A stretch of DNA of 45,963 nucleotides from Welwitschia mirabilis (Eukaryota > Gnetophyta > Gnetopsida > Welwitschiales), in the NCBI GenBank assembly GCA_051453625.1, contig JBOZIK010000001.1:102643853-102689815 (forward strand), in the 5' to 3' direction. Shown here one piece after another: positions 34,008 to 44,199 of this stretch. The position numbers and the translations under genes are program-made. Numbering within the stretch: the stretch's first letter is position 1; each line of letters starts with the position of its first letter. Under the pieces are notes generated by a model, which did not search any database, was not told the DNA's origin, and worked only from the letters and a program-made list of their open reading frames with translations.

Positions 34008-35590
34008 ATGAGTAATTCCTCTGATGAATTTTCCATTGGTCATCCACCTTTATTTGATGGATCAAATTATGTATATTAGAAATCCAAAATGAGAATATTT
34101 CCTAGATCCCTAGGTGTGGATATTGAAGAGGCTATTTATAAAGGTTATACTATAACTATGTTAGGAAAAACCAATGCAAATGGTAATATCATTAAAGTTC
34201 CCAAATCCCAAGACCAATGGACTGCCATTGATAAAGCCAAAGCCATCATAGACTCCCATGCAAAGGGAGCCTAGGATATTCTTGAGATTACTAATAAAAG
34301 AAATTCCACTATAAAGCAAGCCAAATTTTAAATTTTTATCTCTAGATTTAAAGATATTTACATGGATAAGGAGGAGATATTATAGGAGTTCTTTGCTAGA
34401 CTTACAGACATCATCAACTCCATGGAAATTCTAAGTGAATGTTTGGATGAAGTAAAATTAATCAGAAAAGTACCGATATCTTTTCTAAAGAGATTTAAAT
34501 CCAAAGTTATAGTAATTTATGAAAGCAAGAACATCAAAACAATGGTACTAGAAGAGCTTCAAGGTAATTTAAAAACTTATGAATTAAAATTTACTAAAGA
34601 TAAGAATAAAGGTATTACTTTAAAGTGTGTACACTAATGATACAGGTCTGAGAAGTCAAATGAAGAGCTAGATGATGATAAAGTTATTCTCCTAGCCAAA
34701 AGATTCAAGAAATTTTTGCATAGAAGGAAAAAGGAATGTGAGCCAAGTAGAAGCACAAAAAAAAGACACATAAAATAGAGAAAGAAGTAATACAAAGGAA
34801 AATAAATCTAATGCTACTCTTGCAAAGGATTTAAACATATGGTTAATGAGTGCCCGAACACCAAAATATATCACAAAAAATCAAAGAATTCTTCATTTTT
34901 TGCAACATGGATTAATAAGGATGAGGATGATGATAACAATTTGGATCAAGAATCAAATAGAAACAGAAGACAATCTTTCACGACAATTATGCCTCCACTT
35001 TAGAACTTAGCTAGGATATCAGAGCCTGATGATTTGGATATAATTGATGAAGAACAGGATAAACTAGAAGATACTTATCAAGAACTGTATTAGGAATGTG
35101 AAAATTTGGCCAAAAAGATAAATGATCTAAATAAGGTTTTAAAGCCTCTCACTAAAAAGAAGGAGGAAATAGAATCAAAATACAAATTGCTCAAATCAAA
35201 CAACTCTAATTTCATGTTATAAGTAAAAGATTTATCTTTTTTTGTTAATAAATTTTTAGGTGATTCTTCTAAATTAGAACAGATGCTTGGAGTTTAAAAA
35301 CTTGCTAGTAATAAATCAGGTATTGGCTTCATACCTTAAAATCCAAAAGATCAAGAAAAATAAGTAACCTGGAAAAGTAAGTTCACTCCTAAAGTTACTT
35401 GTTATTTTTGTGGAAAGACAGGACATTCAAAACTCTTTTGTGATGTTAGAAAGTTAATGTTGTTTTCAAATTTAATCAAGGCTTTTCCTTTTAAATTTAT
35501 TCCAAAAGGAGGTATATAACATAATTCTAAAAATACTAAGTGGGTAAAAGCTAATGATCTTAAAAGTCTCTTAACTTAGATAGCTTTTAA
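34008..35590 (+). pseudogene. Sirevirus-like copia gag
   Basis: The start ATG at 34008 gives MSNSSDEFSIGHPPLFDGSN, the typical copia gag N-terminus (P-P-x-F-D-G-x-N-Y), with the expected Trp soon after replaced by a stop. Two open stretches (34089-34274 and 34422-34637) carry the central gag helix region (FLRSLG-type segment, then LTDIINSME...). A CCHC zinc knuckle is complete at 34812-34853 (CYSCKGFKHMVNEC), followed by an acidic coiled-coil-like part (35010-35220) and a second complete CCHC knuckle at 35400-35441 (CYFCGKTGHSKLFC). Two knuckles are known in related copia gag-pre-integrase regions. There are several stops, but the metal ligands survive. Confidence 0.87.
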
Positions 35591-36050
35591 AATATCAAAT
35601 GGAAATAGCTGATATTGGGATAGTGGATGCTCAAGACACATGACGAGAGATAAATCAAACTTCAAATATTTGAGCAACTTTGATGGAGGAAATGTTACCT
35701 TTAGTAATAATAGAAAAGCAAAAATAAAAGGTATCAAAAGCATTAAGAGAGGTAATTTACCAAGAATTGATGAAATATTATATATTAATGGTTTAAAGCA
35801 TAATTTATTGAGTATTAGTCAAATATGTGATAAAGGTCACAAAGTAGTTTTTAATAAGTCTAAATATGAAATTTTACATGGGAAATCAAATGTTGTTATC
35901 CTTAGAGAAAAACGAATAGATAATGTTTATAGGATAGATTAATCGTCTTTCCTATATTGTTTTTCTCATGAAGCTCATGTAAAGTTGTGCCATAAATGAT
36001 TTAGTCATGTTAACTACAAAGTTGAAAAAGGAAATAATGTTTTACATTTC
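35591..36050 (+). pseudogene. copia protease and start of the pre-integrase domain, truncated
   Basis: The active-site D-S-G-C-S-R-H lies at 35619-35639, with the upstream Trp now a stop. The open frame 35640-35942 continues through DEILYINGLKHNLLSISQICDKGHKVVFNKS, closely parallel to 23446-23718. An L-C-H-K-x-F-S-H-V-N-Y relic near 35980-36020 is the start of the integrase zinc domain; the sequence then leaves pol completely. No integrase core, RT or RNase H follows: the element switches to unrelated DNA near 36050. Confidence 0.87.
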
Positions 36051-36492
36051 GTTAAGACTAAACATTAACTAGTAGATACTATTATGAAATCCTGAATTTG
36101 TGATATTTTTCTTGATCACTAAAACAAACTAGGGGTTAACTCACCATCCTCTAGCTGATTATAGGATAGTCTAATGGATTTATGATTCGGTTGACTAGAT
36201 GTGATCGGTCAACTGGCCTAAAATCCTGGTTGCTCAGGCCTCTTTTAGTACTATAAGCCCACATCTTAATGAGTCAACTAGAACTTTGATCAGTTCACAA
36301 GACCTAAAGGGTTATATTGTGGAAGTACCATTTCTGAACCTGAATTCTTTCTTGAAAATACCCTAATCGACTTTTTCTCTAAAAGAAAGAGGTACCAAAA
36401 CCATTTTCATTGTGTTCTAGCTTCATTTTTCTTCTACATCTAGAGTGTATCTTAGATTTCTTGTGTCTTCAAGTTCCTGTAAAGAGATTACA
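36051..36492 (+). promoter_or_regulatory. region upstream of the extra ORF, with LTR-like motifs
   Basis: Holds several ggttgactagatg / ggtcaactgg / gagtcaactagaac motifs (36180-36290) like the LTR repeats, then a pyrimidine-rich leader-like stretch (36400-36480). A promoter or 5' leader function is inferred from position only. Confidence 0.35.
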
Positions 36493-37544
36493 ATGGCTGA
36501 AGGTTCCTTTAAGAGAATATCCAAGGAGGTTGTAGCTAGGGAACCCTTTTATTTCTACCAATTCATGTCTAAAGATGTTATAGATAAGTTCTAAGAGAAG
36601 TTTGAAAGAAGCTTATGTGCCAAGAGAGATCGGTAGCTACATCAGAGCTTAAAGATCTCAGATAAGTGATCTAGCTCTTAAAATATTAGAATATTTCTTA
36701 TTTTCTTAATGTATTAAGTTTATCTTATTCATCTCTTACTAGAATGTTCTAATATAATGCTTCTTACAATTGTGACTCTGTTATCCTTAAAATCCTAGTT
36801 TTGGGGAAAAGGATGAAGATCACTGTAAAATTTATTGCAGCTATTACCGATATGCCCAAAGCGGACTATGAGGAGTTTTGACCTCTTCAAGACTCCATTG
36901 AAGATAAGGCAATGGTCCTAAGGGAACTTTGTGGTAGGTTTCATTCTTGAAAGCATAGTCTTTTCACTTCTTTGCTTACTCATAAATATCACTTTCTTCA
37001 TTTAGTTTTTACCTATAACTTTTTGCTCTTGGTTGTTCATCGAGATGAGGCCTCCAACTATAGGGCTTATCTAATGTATTTAGTAGGGACTGGGCACTTC
37101 ATTAATGCCCTTGCTATTATATAGAAGAAAATGATTTCTCATTTGGAGTATTATAGAACTAGGACTTTACTCTACTCTTTGCTAATTTCTAATATGTGTT
37201 AACACTATCATGTGATCTTTCATCCCAAGGTTGAAACCTTTTAATCCATGTCACCCATTGGGCATGTAACATTGTCTTGCATGCATATATTTATCCCTTC
37301 AAAGAAGACCTATAAATCTCCTTCTCCCAAGGAAGCCTATCTAGAATAGAAACTTTCATTCTTGAAGCATATTGACTTTCATACTAGGCACATGAAAGAA
37401 TCTTTTGTGGTAGCTATATATGAGATTACTAATAGTTTTGAGGAAGCTAGAAGTTCAACTCAGAAGACAGTAGAAGAGGAAGAGGAAGATTCAGAAGAGG
37501 AGTCTAAAGAAGAGGAAGAAGAAGAAGAAGAAGAATCAGACTAG
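36493..37544 (+). pseudogene. extra ORF, copy 1 (plant-transposon-protein-like, acidic tail)
   Basis: From ATG 36493 (MAEGSFKRISKEVVAREPF) one frame can be followed to the stop at 37544, interrupted by several in-frame stops and at least one frameshift. Recognisable blocks are YYNASY-C-DS-ILKILVLGKRMKI near 36750, DYEEF near 36868, LTHKYHFLHLVFTYN near 36985, an HRDEASNYRAYLMYLVGTGHFINALA block near 37040-37115, and a C-terminal run of Glu (37467-37541). Block order faintly resembles the plant domain called putative plant transposon protein (Transposase_32), often found next to retroelement genes. That assignment is an inference from memory of the family, and the function is unknown. It replaces integrase/RT in this element. 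Confidence 0.55.
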
Positions 37545-37884
37545 ATCTTTACTTTTTTTCTTATGCCTTTTTCCTTACTTGTGTGTTTTTCTCTCTTTAG
37601 TTATTGATGTCAAAAGGGAAAGAATTAGTTGTGCTTCTTATATGCTTGCAGATGTAGTTTATTCTTGATGAGTACTTTCACTTTGTACTATCTATTTTAA
37701 TGAAATAAAAATTCACTTGTTTTTATGCTCTCAAATTTGTGTTTCAAATTTTAGTGTAAACCTAATTTCCATATGAACTTAAATTTTTAATATATTAAAC
37801 ATTCAGGATCAAAATGTTATTTATCTTATATATTTGTAAGTGTGCTTTTAGTTGTTAATGAATAAAATGTTAAATATTGGATGA
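37545..37884 (+). other. 3' UTR of the copy 1 unit
   Basis: AT-rich, homologous to 40419-40700, and ends at a gap. No ORF. Confidence 0.6.
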
Positions 37885-38078
37885 NNNNNNNNNNNNNNNN
37901 NNNNNNNNNNNNNNNNNNNNNNNNNNNNNNNNNNNNNNNNNNNNNNNNNNNNNNNNNNNNNNNNNNNNNNNNNNNNNNNNNNNNNNNNNNNNNNNNNNNN
38001 NNNNNNNNNNNNNNNNNNNNNNNNNNNNNNNNNNNNNNNNNNNNNNNNNNNNNNNNNNNNNNNNNNNNNNNNNNNNNN
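37885..38078. other. assembly gap (194 N)
   Basis: Non-default length, so probably a sized gap. By comparison with 40710-40910 it covers the rest of the 3' UTR. Confidence 1.
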
Positions 38079-38093
38079 GTTTTCCATTAATGT

Positions 38094-38106
38094 CAAAGGG
38101 GAATAC
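38094..38106 (+). promoter_or_regulatory. polypurine tract before LTR 3
   Basis: caaaggggaatac adjoining the LTR start. A worn version of caaagggggaaat at 40930-40942. Confidence 0.7.
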
Positions 38107-39315
38107 TGTTAAATTATGTATTATCAATTACTGTCAAACTAATATTTTTTATGAAGAAAAATTTGTGTATCTTGTGTAGAAAATATTGATTACTTACAGA
38201 TCAAAAGCTGAAGCAAGAAATGTTGTGTTTTGATTATTAAAATCTATCAAGTTCAATTACCCTTTTGAGGGGTCAACTGGACTTCCAAGGGATTGACTAC
38301 ACCTGGAGTTAACTCTCAAAATTTGACTGAATTTAGATGGATTAACCAAACTTCTAAGAGATCGACTGAACTTGTGAACCTAAGAACCAATACTCTTGAA
38401 TAAATTATCAAGGGATTAATTAAACTTATGAGGGGTCAACCGGACCTAAGCACTATGCATCTGATATCCTTAAGATGATCATCAAGGGGTTGACGAGACA
38501 GTTGAGGTGTCGATTAGACCTAGTGCAGAAAACTAGAATGGATTTTTATCAAGACAAGTAGGAAACCAGACAAATAGGTGAATTACTAGATGTGCGGTCG
38601 ATCGGACCCTAAGGGGTTGATCGAACATAGAGCCATAAGAAACTGCGGTGACTGAATAGTTTACTAGGCAACCTATTTAAGTCATAGCACCAAGAGGATT
38701 CAACTAGACATAGAGTTGTAAGAAACTATGGTGACTAAATAGTTTACCCGGTGATCTATTTAAGTCATGGCATCAGGAGGGATCAACCAAACACTTGATG
38801 AGTCAACGTGACAGAATGAAAATGGGAATTCTATATCTATTATGTATCCATGATGTGGTTATTTTCTAGCCAGTAGAATTGCATTTTTAAGTGCAATAAA
38901 TCCTAAAAGCCTTTTATTATAAATATCCAAAAGATAAATCACTAAAAAGAACTTTTTGACCTTTTGTCGAATAATTGAATCTTGTGATTAATCATTATAC
39001 TAGCTTGGCATTACATTCTTGACCAAGGACAAGTTAACGTCTGTTTTTATCTTTGCATATAAGATCAGATCTTATACTTCATTATTTTTAGTTTGTATCA
39101 TTCATAGGAGAAGAGCTCCATTACTTTCATTAACCTAAATAACGAGTGATATCAGTGCACTAGGGCATTTTACCATTACTACAACATCTTGTGAAAGGTT
39201 ATTTGAAAAGGTTAAAACTTAGCATGCAAAAGTCTGTTTGAAAGGTTGAGACTTAGTCTGTAAAAGTCTGTTTGAAAAGGTTGAGACTTAGCCTACAAAA
39301 GTTCATTTAAAAGGT
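38107..39315 (+). repeat. LTR 3 (right end in gap)
   Basis: Begins TGTTAAATTATG, with motif repeats at 38260-38815 and the TATA box at 38918. It stops inside the minisatellite (39197-39315, three units and part of another). A short motif-containing segment is duplicated at 38620-38780 (acatagagccataagaaact and acatagagttgtaagaaact). Confidence 0.86.
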
Positions 39316-39415
39316 NNNNNNNNNNNNNNNNNNNNNNNNNNNNNNNNNNNNNNNNNNNNNNNNNNNNNNNNNNNNNNNNNNNNNNNNNNNNNNNNNNNNN
39401 NNNNNNNNNNNNNNN
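39316..39415. other. assembly gap (100 N)
   Basis: Left: minisatellite of LTR 3. Right: inside the second extra ORF. At least the rest of an LTR and the ORF start are missing; a full gag region could be too. Confidence 1.
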
Positions 39416-40418
39416 ACCCTCTTATTTCTACCAGTTCATATCTAAAGATGCCATAGATAAGTTTTAGGCAAAGTTTGAAAAGAAGTCTATGTATCAAGAG
39501 AGATCAGTAGATACATTGCAACTTAGAGAGCTCAAAGAAGTGATCTAACTCTTAAGAGATTAGAATCTCTCTTATTTTCTTGATGTGTTAGGTTTAGATT
39601 ATCCATTTGTTATCAGAATGTTCTATTATAATGCTTCTTATGATCATGAATCTACTACCCTTGAAATCTTAGTTTTGGAAAAAAGAATAAAGATCACTAC
39701 AAACTTTATTGTAGCTATTACTGATACACCCAGATGGGACTATGAGGAGTTTTGGCCTCTTTGAAACTCCATGGAAGACAAGGCAATGGTCTCAGGAAAA
39801 CTTTATAGTAGGTTCCATTCTTGGAAGTATACCCTTTCCACTTCTTTGCTTACCCATAAATATCACTTTCTTCATTTAGTTTTTACCTATAACTTCTTGA
39901 CCTTGTTTAGTCATTAAGATGAGGCCTCCAACTATAGGTCCTATATGATGTATTTAGTATGAACTGGAAACTTCATTGATCCCCTTGCTATTATATCAAA
40001 GAATATGATTTCTTAATTAGAGCACCATAGAATTAGGGCTTTATCTTACTCTGTGATACTTGTTAAGATGTGCTAATACTATCATGTGAATTTTCATCCC
40101 AAGCTTGAAATAATTTAACCCATGTCATCCATTGGGTGTGCAATGTTATCTCGCATGCATATCTTTTTCCCTTTAAATAAGACCTCTAAATCTCCTTATT
40201 CTAAGGAAGCATCTCCGTAAGAGACACTATCATACCTGAAGTAGATTGACTCTTATATCAAGCACATGAAAGAATCTCTCATGGTAGCTGGGTATAAGAT
40301 TACTAACACTTCTGAGGAAGTTGGAAGTTCATCTTGAAAGACATCAAAAGTGGAAGAGGAAGATATTGAAGAGGAGTTTAAATAAGAGGAGGAGGAAGAA
40401 GAAGATGAATCATACTAG
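39416..40418 (+). pseudogene. extra ORF, copy 2 (5' end in gap)
   Basis: Homologous throughout to 36555-37544. It has the same block order (YYNASYDHES-LEILVLEKRIKI, DYEEFWPL, LTHKYHFLHLVFTYN, DEASNYRSYMMYLV) and the same C-terminal acidic run (E/D-rich, 40348-40410). Its stops mostly fall at different places from copy 1, so the two decayed separately after an intact ancestor. Some codons broken in one copy are sense codons in the other (for example W here in EEFW, a stop in copy 1). This supports a once-real protein of roughly 350 residues. Function unknown. Confidence 0.55.
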
Positions 40419-40929
40419 ATCTCTACTTTCATGTTTATGTTTTTTTCTTGCTTGTGTGTTTTTCTATTTTTTGTCATTGATTTCAAAAGGGGAAGAATTA
40501 GTTGTATTTCTTATATGCTTGCAATTGTAGTTTTCGCTTGATAAGCACTTTCAATTTGTACTATCTATTTTAATGAAATAAAATGCACTTTTTTAATGCT
40601 CTCAAATTTGTGTTTCACATTTTGCAGTGCAAATATCATTTCATATGAGCTTAAATTTTTGTTATATTAAACATTCAAAATAATTGTCAATGAACAAAAT
40701 GTTAAATATTAGATGATTAAATGTTGATTCTTATAAATGTGGCATTTCCTTAACTCTCTAAAAGTTGCACCTTAAATTACTTTAATATTAGCATAAAGTA
40801 AATCTTATCAAAATGTTTTCATTTTTTATCAAAAGCTTAATAATTTTGCAAAGGATAATAGACATTTCATGAGGGGGAGTTTTCTTAAATTTTAATAGTT
40901 TACAAATAAGGAATGTTTACCATCAATGT
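40419..40929 (+). other. 3' UTR of the copy 2 unit, with an additional purine tract
   Basis: Non-coding. At 40870-40885 lies tgagggggagttttct, matching the second purine tract of the minus-strand element (20715-20732). The spacing to the LTR is similar in both (about 60-75 bases). Confidence 0.7.
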
Positions 40930-40942
40930 CAAAGGGGGAAAT
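40930..40942 (+). promoter_or_regulatory. polypurine tract before LTR 4
   Basis: caaagggggaaat adjoining cattggattatg, the LTR start. Confidence 0.82.
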
Positions 40943-42386
40943 CATTGGATTATGTATTATCAATGGATGTTAAACTAATATCTTCTATGAAGAAAAATTA
41001 ATCACTTATAGGTCAGAAGCTAAAGCAAGAAATGTTAAATTTTAATCAGTTAGACCTATCAAGTTTAATTACCTTTTTGAGAAGTTTATCGAACTTTTAA
41101 ATGATCAACCACACTTGGAGTAAACCCTCAGAATTGGACTAAATTTAGAGGGGTCAATTAGATTTTTAAGGGATTGACTGAATCTATGAACCTAAGAACT
41201 AGCACTTTTGAATAGATTATCTAGGGGTTGACTAGACCTATGAGCAATTAACCATACCTGAGAATTATGCATCTGATATCCTTAAGCCAATCGTCAAGGC
41301 ATTGACTAGACACCTAAGGGGTTGACCAGATCTAATGCAGAAAACTAGAATAGATTTTTATCAGGACAAGTGGAGAACTAGATAAATATATAGGTAATCA
41401 AATAAGTGGTCAGCCAGATCCTAATGGGTTGACTAGACATGGAGCTGTACAAAATGGAGATGATTAAATAGTTTACTGAAGGATCTTTTTAAGTCACGAC
41501 ACCAGGAGGAGTCACCCAAACACTTAATGGGTTGATCGAACAAAATGAAAATGTAAATTTTATATTCATTATGTATCCATTATAGTTATTTTTTAGCCAC
41601 TAAAAGTATTCTTTTAAGTGTAATAAATCTAAAAGCCTTTCATTATAAATAGCCAAGAGAGAAATCACTAAAAGAACTTTTTGATCTTTTATCAAATGAT
41701 TGAAAATTTATGATTAATCATTGTACTAGCTTGGCATTGCATTCTTAACCAAGAACGAGCTGATATCTGAAGTATCATTGCATACAAAGGTTAGGACTTT
41801 GTACTTCATTATTATAGTTCATATCATTTACAAGAGAATCACTTCATTACTATCATTGTGCTAAAGAAGGAGTTATATCATTGAACCAAGGCATTTTACC
41901 ATTACTACAACATCTTGTGAAAAGTTAAAACTTAGCTTGTAAAAGTCTTTTTGAAAGGTTTAGACTTAGCCTATAAAAGTCCATTTGAAAAGGTTAAGAA
42001 TTATCCTACAAAAATCCATGTAAAAGATTGAGACTTAGCTTATAAAATTTCATTTGAAAAGTTTGAGACTTAGCCTACAACATTCTATGGGTAAAGGCTA
42101 TAGGTAAACTTGTAATAATTGGAAGAGTTAAAGGATATTTAGATTAAGATTGGTGATAATATAATCATCGAGGGTGAAGTATGGAATTTCCCAAACCAAT
42201 ATAAAAGTTGTATGCATCTAATTAGTATTTTTATGCTTTTTGTTATTTTCATTTTTCTGAATACTTTTAGTTTTTATGCATAAATTTTCTAGTGATCTAT
42301 TTCAAGAAAGTTTTTATTATAAGTTTATTTCAATATTATAAGAACCTATCCCCCCCCCTTCCGAGGGTTCTTGATTCCTAAAAATA
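40943..42386 (+). repeat. LTR 4 (outer 3' LTR)
   Basis: Full length: motif repeats 41080-41540, TATA box 41644-41651, five minisatellite units 41932-42097, and an end gggttcttgattcctaaaaata adjoining the GATAG duplication. A run of nine C precedes the end (42350-42358). Confidence 0.86.
41932..42097 (+). repeat. LTR 4 minisatellite, five units
   Basis: Same ~34-bp unit as in LTR 1, one unit fewer, with more substitutions. Confidence 0.88.
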
Positions 42387-42392
42387 GGATAG

Positions 42393-43400
42393 AAAGACTC
42401 TTAAAAGGCCATGAATACTCCACTCACTCTTCTCAAAAATGATGACTTAAACTCTTCTCAATAATTATGCCCTATCACTTAGGATGATTCCTTCCTTGAA
42501 CTTAAGCCTTTGTTAAATAACCTTAAATATGTTTTCTTAGGGGAAACTTTACCTTTTTAATAGTAATTAGTTTGTCCATAACCTCAGCCAAGAAACTGAG
42601 TTGATAAACCTTTTAAGAAAGCATAAACAAGTAATAGAATGGACTCTTTTAGATATTAGTATAATTGATGCTAGCATATACATGTATCACATTTATTTAT
42701 AAGAGTCTGTGGAGCCATCTATAGAATCCCAAAGAATGATAAATCCAATCTTAAATAAAGTAGTAAATTATCTACTCCATCTCAGACATTAAATGTCTAA
42801 GTTTGACTTAAACTATAGCAAAGAAATTCAGAATTATCCTAGTCCCAAACAAACAAGACAAACTCATCATCCCCACTATATCCACAGTCAAATGGAGAAT
42901 GTGCATAGTTTATAAAAAAATTAAAGGTCGTCTCTAGAAAAGATCACTTTCCACTTCCATTCCTTGATCAAATCCTAGAACAACTTACAAACATCTCTTT
43001 TATTATTTTTTGGATGGATGTTCAAGGTATAAACAAATAGAAATCACCCCTAAGAACTAATATTAAACCATCTTTACCTACTCTTATAGAACCTTTACTT
43101 ATAAAAGAATGCCTTTTGGATTATGCAATGCACCCACCACCTTCCAATGTTGCATGATTAGGATCTTCTCTTATTTATTGTACTCATCTATCAAAATATT
43201 TATGGATGACTTCTCTATCTACGGAGCCTCTTTTAATCATTTTTTTCATAACTTAGAACATTTCCTTGCACCATGCATAGAAAAATGCCTTGTTTTTAAT
43301 TAGGAAAAATGTTACTTTATGGTTAACAAAGGCATAGTATTAGGACATATTATATCCTCCATAGGAATTCAAGTAAATCCTATAAAAGTTTATCTGATGA
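42393..43400 (+). pseudogene. gypsy reverse transcriptase (Athila-like)
   Basis: Resumes the gypsy gene after the nested copia. The order is a LKPLLNNLKYVFLGE linker near 42500, SQETELINLLRKHKQ near 42585, a WRMC-V-Y-K segment near 42894, DHFPLPFLDQILEQL near 42940, then the open frame 43109-43303 with MPFGLCNAPTTFQ and FMDDFSIYG (FMDD at 43199-43210). The catalytic Asp pair is intact, unlike in the copia elements here, but stops and shifts upstream inactivate it. MPFGLCNAP...FMDDF is the signature of Ty3/gypsy RT, and the wording fits the Athila/Tat group. Confidence 0.9.
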
Positions 43401-44000
43401 CACTCCTTTCAATGCTATAAAAATAGAAAGACATTAGGTCTTTTCTAGGACATGCTAGATATTATAGGAGAATTATTAAGAGTTTTAGCAAAATTTCTAA
43501 ACCATTATGTGATCTCCTAAGTGAAGATACCTTTTTCAACTATATCCCCAAGCATTAACAGGATTTTAAGTAACTTAAGAAAAAACTCACTTCCACTATC
43601 ATCATTCAACCACTTGACTAAAGTTGCCCTTAAAGCTTATGTATGATGCCAACAATTATTGTAGTTGGAGTCATGCTAAGATAAAGGTATATAGAATCAA
43701 CTGTAATCTATTACACTAGTAAAATGTTGAATGACACTTAATTAGACTACATTGTTATAGAGAAACTAATACTAGTCATAGTCTTTGCCCTAAAGAAATT
43801 TAGCCAATATGTTTTAGGATCTAAGGTAATTGTCTACATAGATCACTTGACCCTTAGATATCTTTTTGCCAAAAAGGATTCAAAACCAAGATTAATCAAA
43901 TGGCTTCTACGTCTATAATACTTTGATTTACAGATTAAAGACAAAAAGGTCTTTAGTTACACAGTTGCAAACCATATTTCATGGATAACTCAAAAAAATC
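43401..44000 (+). pseudogene. gypsy RNase H
   Basis: Shows F-L-G-H-A-R-Y-Y-R-R-I-I near 43440, then [21 protein letters not shown] (43784-43846) and [27 protein letters not shown] and VANHISW. These are the gypsy RNase H and connection landmarks (the conserved T-D-H reads I-D-H; A-D-H-L-S reads A-N-H-I-S). Frames are interrupted. Confidence 0.85.
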
Positions 44001-44199
44001 CTTGAACAACCATTGTCATTAATGACACCTTTCCTAATAAACATCTCTTCTCAGTTTCAAAAATTTCTTGGTTTGTAGATATAGCAAACTACTTAGTTTT
44101 CAAATACATCCCTTTTCACTGAATCCTTAATGATGAAAAGATATTCTTAAGTTAGGCTAAATACATTTTTTGAAATAGGCCATATTTGTTTAAGCAATG

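Larger units (their letters stand above)
31303..42392 (+). mobile_element. Sirevirus-like copia array nested in the gypsy element
   Basis: Four LTR copies (31308-32834, 32935-33941, 38107-39315, 40943-42386), one gag/protease segment and two copies of an extra ORF lie inside one insertion. GATAG (GGATAG if six bases are counted) flanks it at 31303-31307 and 42388-42392, and the gypsy coding sense joins across it. The LTRs, primer site, 3' UTR and purine tracts match the minus-strand copia at 17744-26181. No integrase or RT is present. Three N-gaps fall at LTR or UTR positions, so it may be a longer LTR-internal-LTR tandem array than shown. Confidence 0.82.

Noticed and set aside
37456-37541. 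Glu-rich run read as a nuclear acidic protein or simple-sequence repeat
   Set aside because: It is the C-terminal tail of the extra ORF and is shared by copy 2, so it is not an independent gene or microsatellite insertion.
37848-38179. Several open frames around 37.9-38.1 kb
   Set aside because: Created by the 194-N gap; the flanking sequence is 3' UTR and LTR.
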